A program made the translations under genes and the position numbers. Source: Ravibacter arvi (GTDB lineage Bacteria > Bacteroidota > Bacteroidia > Cytophagales > Spirosomataceae). Taken from it: a stretch of 64,000 nt of DNA. Below, in pieces: positions 62,314 through 64,000 of the stretch. The notes under the pieces were generated by a model that worked only from the letters and a program-made list of their open reading frames with translations, was not told the DNA's origin and ran no database searches. Each line of letters starts with the position of its first letter. The first letter of the stretch is position 1. Where the stretch lies: contig NZ_BAABEY010000026.1 of assembly GCF_039540405.1 (NCBI RefSeq), forward strand, positions 211,610 to 275,609, in the 5' to 3' direction.

Positions 62314-63431
62314 AGGTGCTTCGCTTTATTCTGGAAAAGGAATTTCGACAGATATTCCGTGATAAGACCATCCTGGCCATGATGTTTATAGTACCTACCA
62401 TGCAGCTGATCATTTTGCCCCTCGCAGCAGACTTTGATGTGAAGGAGGTTAAAATTGTATATGTCGATAACGATCACAGCACCTACACGGGGAAACTCCT
62501 GAACCGGATTGCATCCTCGGGGTATTTTCAGGTGGCTGGTACCTCACATTCTTACCGCGAAGGGCTCAGGCTGATCGAGTATGGCGAGGCGGATTTGTTG
62601 CTGGAGGTACCGCACGGTTTCGAGCGCAACCTGGTACGGGAAGGAACTCAGAAGGTAAGCCTGGCGGTGGACGCAATCAACGGCACCAAAGCCATGATCG
62701 GGGGAACCTACCTGCTTTCGGTCCTGAACGATTTCAACCGGGACCTGGATGTAAACGTGAAGCTGTCGGGCGGCGACGGGCCGGCGGCGCCCGCTATCGG
62801 GGTTACCGGCTCAAATTGGTACAATGTCCGGGCGGAATACAAGTATTATATGGTACCGGGCATCCTGGTGTTGTTGCTTACGATGATCGGCGGGTTTATT
62901 ACCGCATTGAACATTGTAAAGGAAAAAGAAATCGGCACCATCGAGCAGATCAATGTTACACCCATTCAGAAATGGCAGTTTATTCTCGGGAAGCTGATTC
63001 CGTTCTGGGTGGTAGGAATGATTGTCTTCACCATCGGGCTGACGGTGATGTACCTGGTCTACCGGATTTTTCCGGAGGGAAGCCTGCCGGTCCTGTACCT
63101 GTTTGCGGGAATCTACCTCGTCGCCTTGCTGGGTATGGGGCTGTTGATTTCCACTTTTGCCGATACGCAGCTGCAGGCCATGTTCATTGCCTTTTTCTTT
63201 ATGATGGTTTTTATGCTGATGAGCGGTTTTTTCACCAGTACCGACAGTATGCCGCGTTGGGCGCAGGTATTGTCCAATCTTACGCCGGTTACCCATTTTA
63301 TCAGGGTCGTGCGCCAGATTGTGCTGAAGGGAAGCGGTCTGGCGTCGCTGAAACATGAGCTGCTCTACCTGGGGCTTTTCGCAGTTGCTTTAAATGGTCT
63401 GGCTATTTTTAATTACCGGAAAACGAGCTAG
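62310..63431 (+). CDS. ABC-2-type permease, second of two
   Basis: 373 residues, same topology as the first: MKVLRFILEKEFRQIFRDKT, an extracytoplasmic domain, then VKEKEIGTIEQINVTPIQKW and five C-terminal helices ending LAIFNYRKTS. The two permeases form the heterodimeric membrane pore driven by the two ATPases; substrates of YbhFSR-type pumps include drugs and cations, but this one's are unknown. Last gene of the run, followed by a repeat block. Confidence 0.92.
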   Translation: MKVLRFILEKEFRQIFRDKTILAMMFIVPTMQLIILPLAADFDVKEVKIVYVDNDHSTYTGKLLNRIASSGYFQVAGTSHSYREGLRLIEYGEADLLLEVPHGFERNLVREGTQKVSLAVDAINGTKAMIGGTYLLSVLNDFNRDLDVNVKLSGGDGPAAPAIGVTGSNWYNVRAEYKYYMVPGILVLLLTMIGGFITALNIVKEKEIGTIEQINVTPIQKWQFILGKLIPFWVVGMIVFTIGLTVMYLVYRIFPEGSLPVLYLFAGIYLVALLGMGLLISTFADTQLQAMFIAFFFMMVFMLMSGFFTSTDSMPRWAQVLSNLTPVTHFIRVVRQIVLKGSGLASLKHELLYLGLFAVALNGLAIFNYRKTS

Positions 63432-63544
63432 GATGGTGCAGCGACAGGGAGATTCCTTGGCTTCGCGCGGAATGACGGCGCAGTCGAAAGTATCATCGTG
63501 AGGAAACGCAACCGGACGGTCATCGTGAACGGAACGCAACCGGA

Positions 63545-63935
63545 TGGTCATCCTGAGAAAGAAGTTTTTTGCGAAAACACCTTGTAGCGGAGATGACAAA
63601 TAGGTGTTGTCAATGGAAGTCAATGGTAGCCGGAGGCTACCACCCGGACGGTCATCCTGAGCGGAGCGCAGCGGAGTCGAAGGATCTCCTGTTGCTATAA
63701 AAAAGTCCTCTGAAATGGATTTGGGTGCAGGGAGAGGGAGATCCCTCCGCTGCGGTCGGGATGACCCTCCGGTTGGAGTGGCTTCAAACCTGTTGTTGTC
63801 AATGGTAGCGCATCTGCCGGATGGTCATCCTGAGCGGAGCGCAGCGGAGTCGAAGGATCTCCTGTTGCTATAAAAAAGCCCTCTGAAAGGGATTGGGTGC
63901 AGGGAGAGGGAGATCCCTCCGCTGCGGTGCTAATG
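63545..63935. repeat. 170-bp hairpin-type repeat, two copies plus a short relative
   Basis: Copies begin at 63650 and 63823 (spacing 173), nearly identical to those at 21247. The short relative GGTCATCCTGAGAAAGAAGT...GGAGATGACAA lies at 63545-63600. The rest of the sequence to 64000 shows no gene. Confidence 0.85.
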
Positions 63936-64000
63936 ACATCTTTTTTAACTTATTGTGTTTCAAGTAAATACATATTGTGTTTACCGGCCAACTTTTGCAG

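Noticed and set aside
1..64000. tRNA, rRNA or phage structural genes
   Set aside because: I looked for cloverleaf ends, rRNA-like conserved stretches and phage proteins and saw none I could support.

Overview
The window looks like chromosome of a Bacteroidota member of the order Cytophagales; a Dyadobacter- or Spirosoma-like genome is my best guess from gene content, not from a marker gene. Reasons: a SusC/SusD pair, two giant hybrid two-component regulators of the Reg_prop/Y_Y_Y/HisKA/AraC type, a type IX secretion (T9SS) sorting domain, LytS/LytTR signalling, and promoter elements of the Bacteroidota form TTTG...TAnnTTTG. Most of the window has moderate to high GC; 11.8-15.5 kb is clearly AT-rich. 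I saw no rRNA, tRNA or CRISPR array.

Layout. 1-7.1 kb: a nutrient-uptake locus, with SusD (cut by the window edge) and SusC on the minus strand and a divergent beta-propeller/LuxR regulator. 7.2-15.2 kb: an accessory island of nuclease, toxin-antitoxin and defence genes. It holds three tandem Rpn-type PD-(D/E)XK genes (one intact, one internally deleted, one fused to a YhcG/DUF1016 remnant), two broken XRE regulators, a HigBA toxin-antitoxin pair, a stand-alone HSDR_N-type nuclease, and an ATPase plus DUF4435/TOPRIM pair that matches the PARIS anti-phage system. A 50-60 bp leader box recurs upstream of both the Rpn and the XRE genes. 15.7-19.8 kb: an ECF42-type sigma factor with its DGPF/YCII partner, then a YfiT/DinB protein, an SRPBCC protein and a pyridoxamine-oxidase-fold protein.

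20-26 kb: a stress-type region partly in ruins: a lipoprotein, an ankyrin protein, a thioredoxin-fold fragment, a catalase (katE) remnant and a sigma-54 activator remnant, followed by intact DUF4142 and pyruvate-oxidase-like genes. 26-31.6 kb: a 1545-residue beta-helix adhesin and a separate small protein with the T9SS type A sorting domain. 31.6-47.6 kb: two paralogous hybrid regulators (the second interrupted by one amber codon), an unknown 131-residue protein, a CobW/G3E zinc-chaperone-like GTPase behind two long perfect palindromes, a YeeE/YedE transporter pair, an OmpA-family protein, and a TPR histidine kinase with its LuxR response regulator. 47.7-56.2 kb: a LytS/LytTR pair, a cupin and YceI pair, a lipoprotein boxed in by repeats, and a MocR regulator divergent from an EamA transporter. 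56.4-63.4 kb: a TetR-headed run of genes for a complete ABC-2 exporter (TolC, HlyD, two ATPases, two permeases).

Intergenic space is crowded with dispersed repeats of at least four families. Pseudogenes are unusually frequent: seven loci contain frameshifts, deletions or a nonsense codon, and there is one further gene fragment. This points to active recombination, concentrated in 7-12 kb and 20-23 kb. The best candidates for something under-described are the PARIS-like pair with the adjacent HSDR_N nuclease and an attC-like palindrome, the shared leader box of the Rpn and XRE genes, and the paired palindromic operators ahead of the G3E GTPase.
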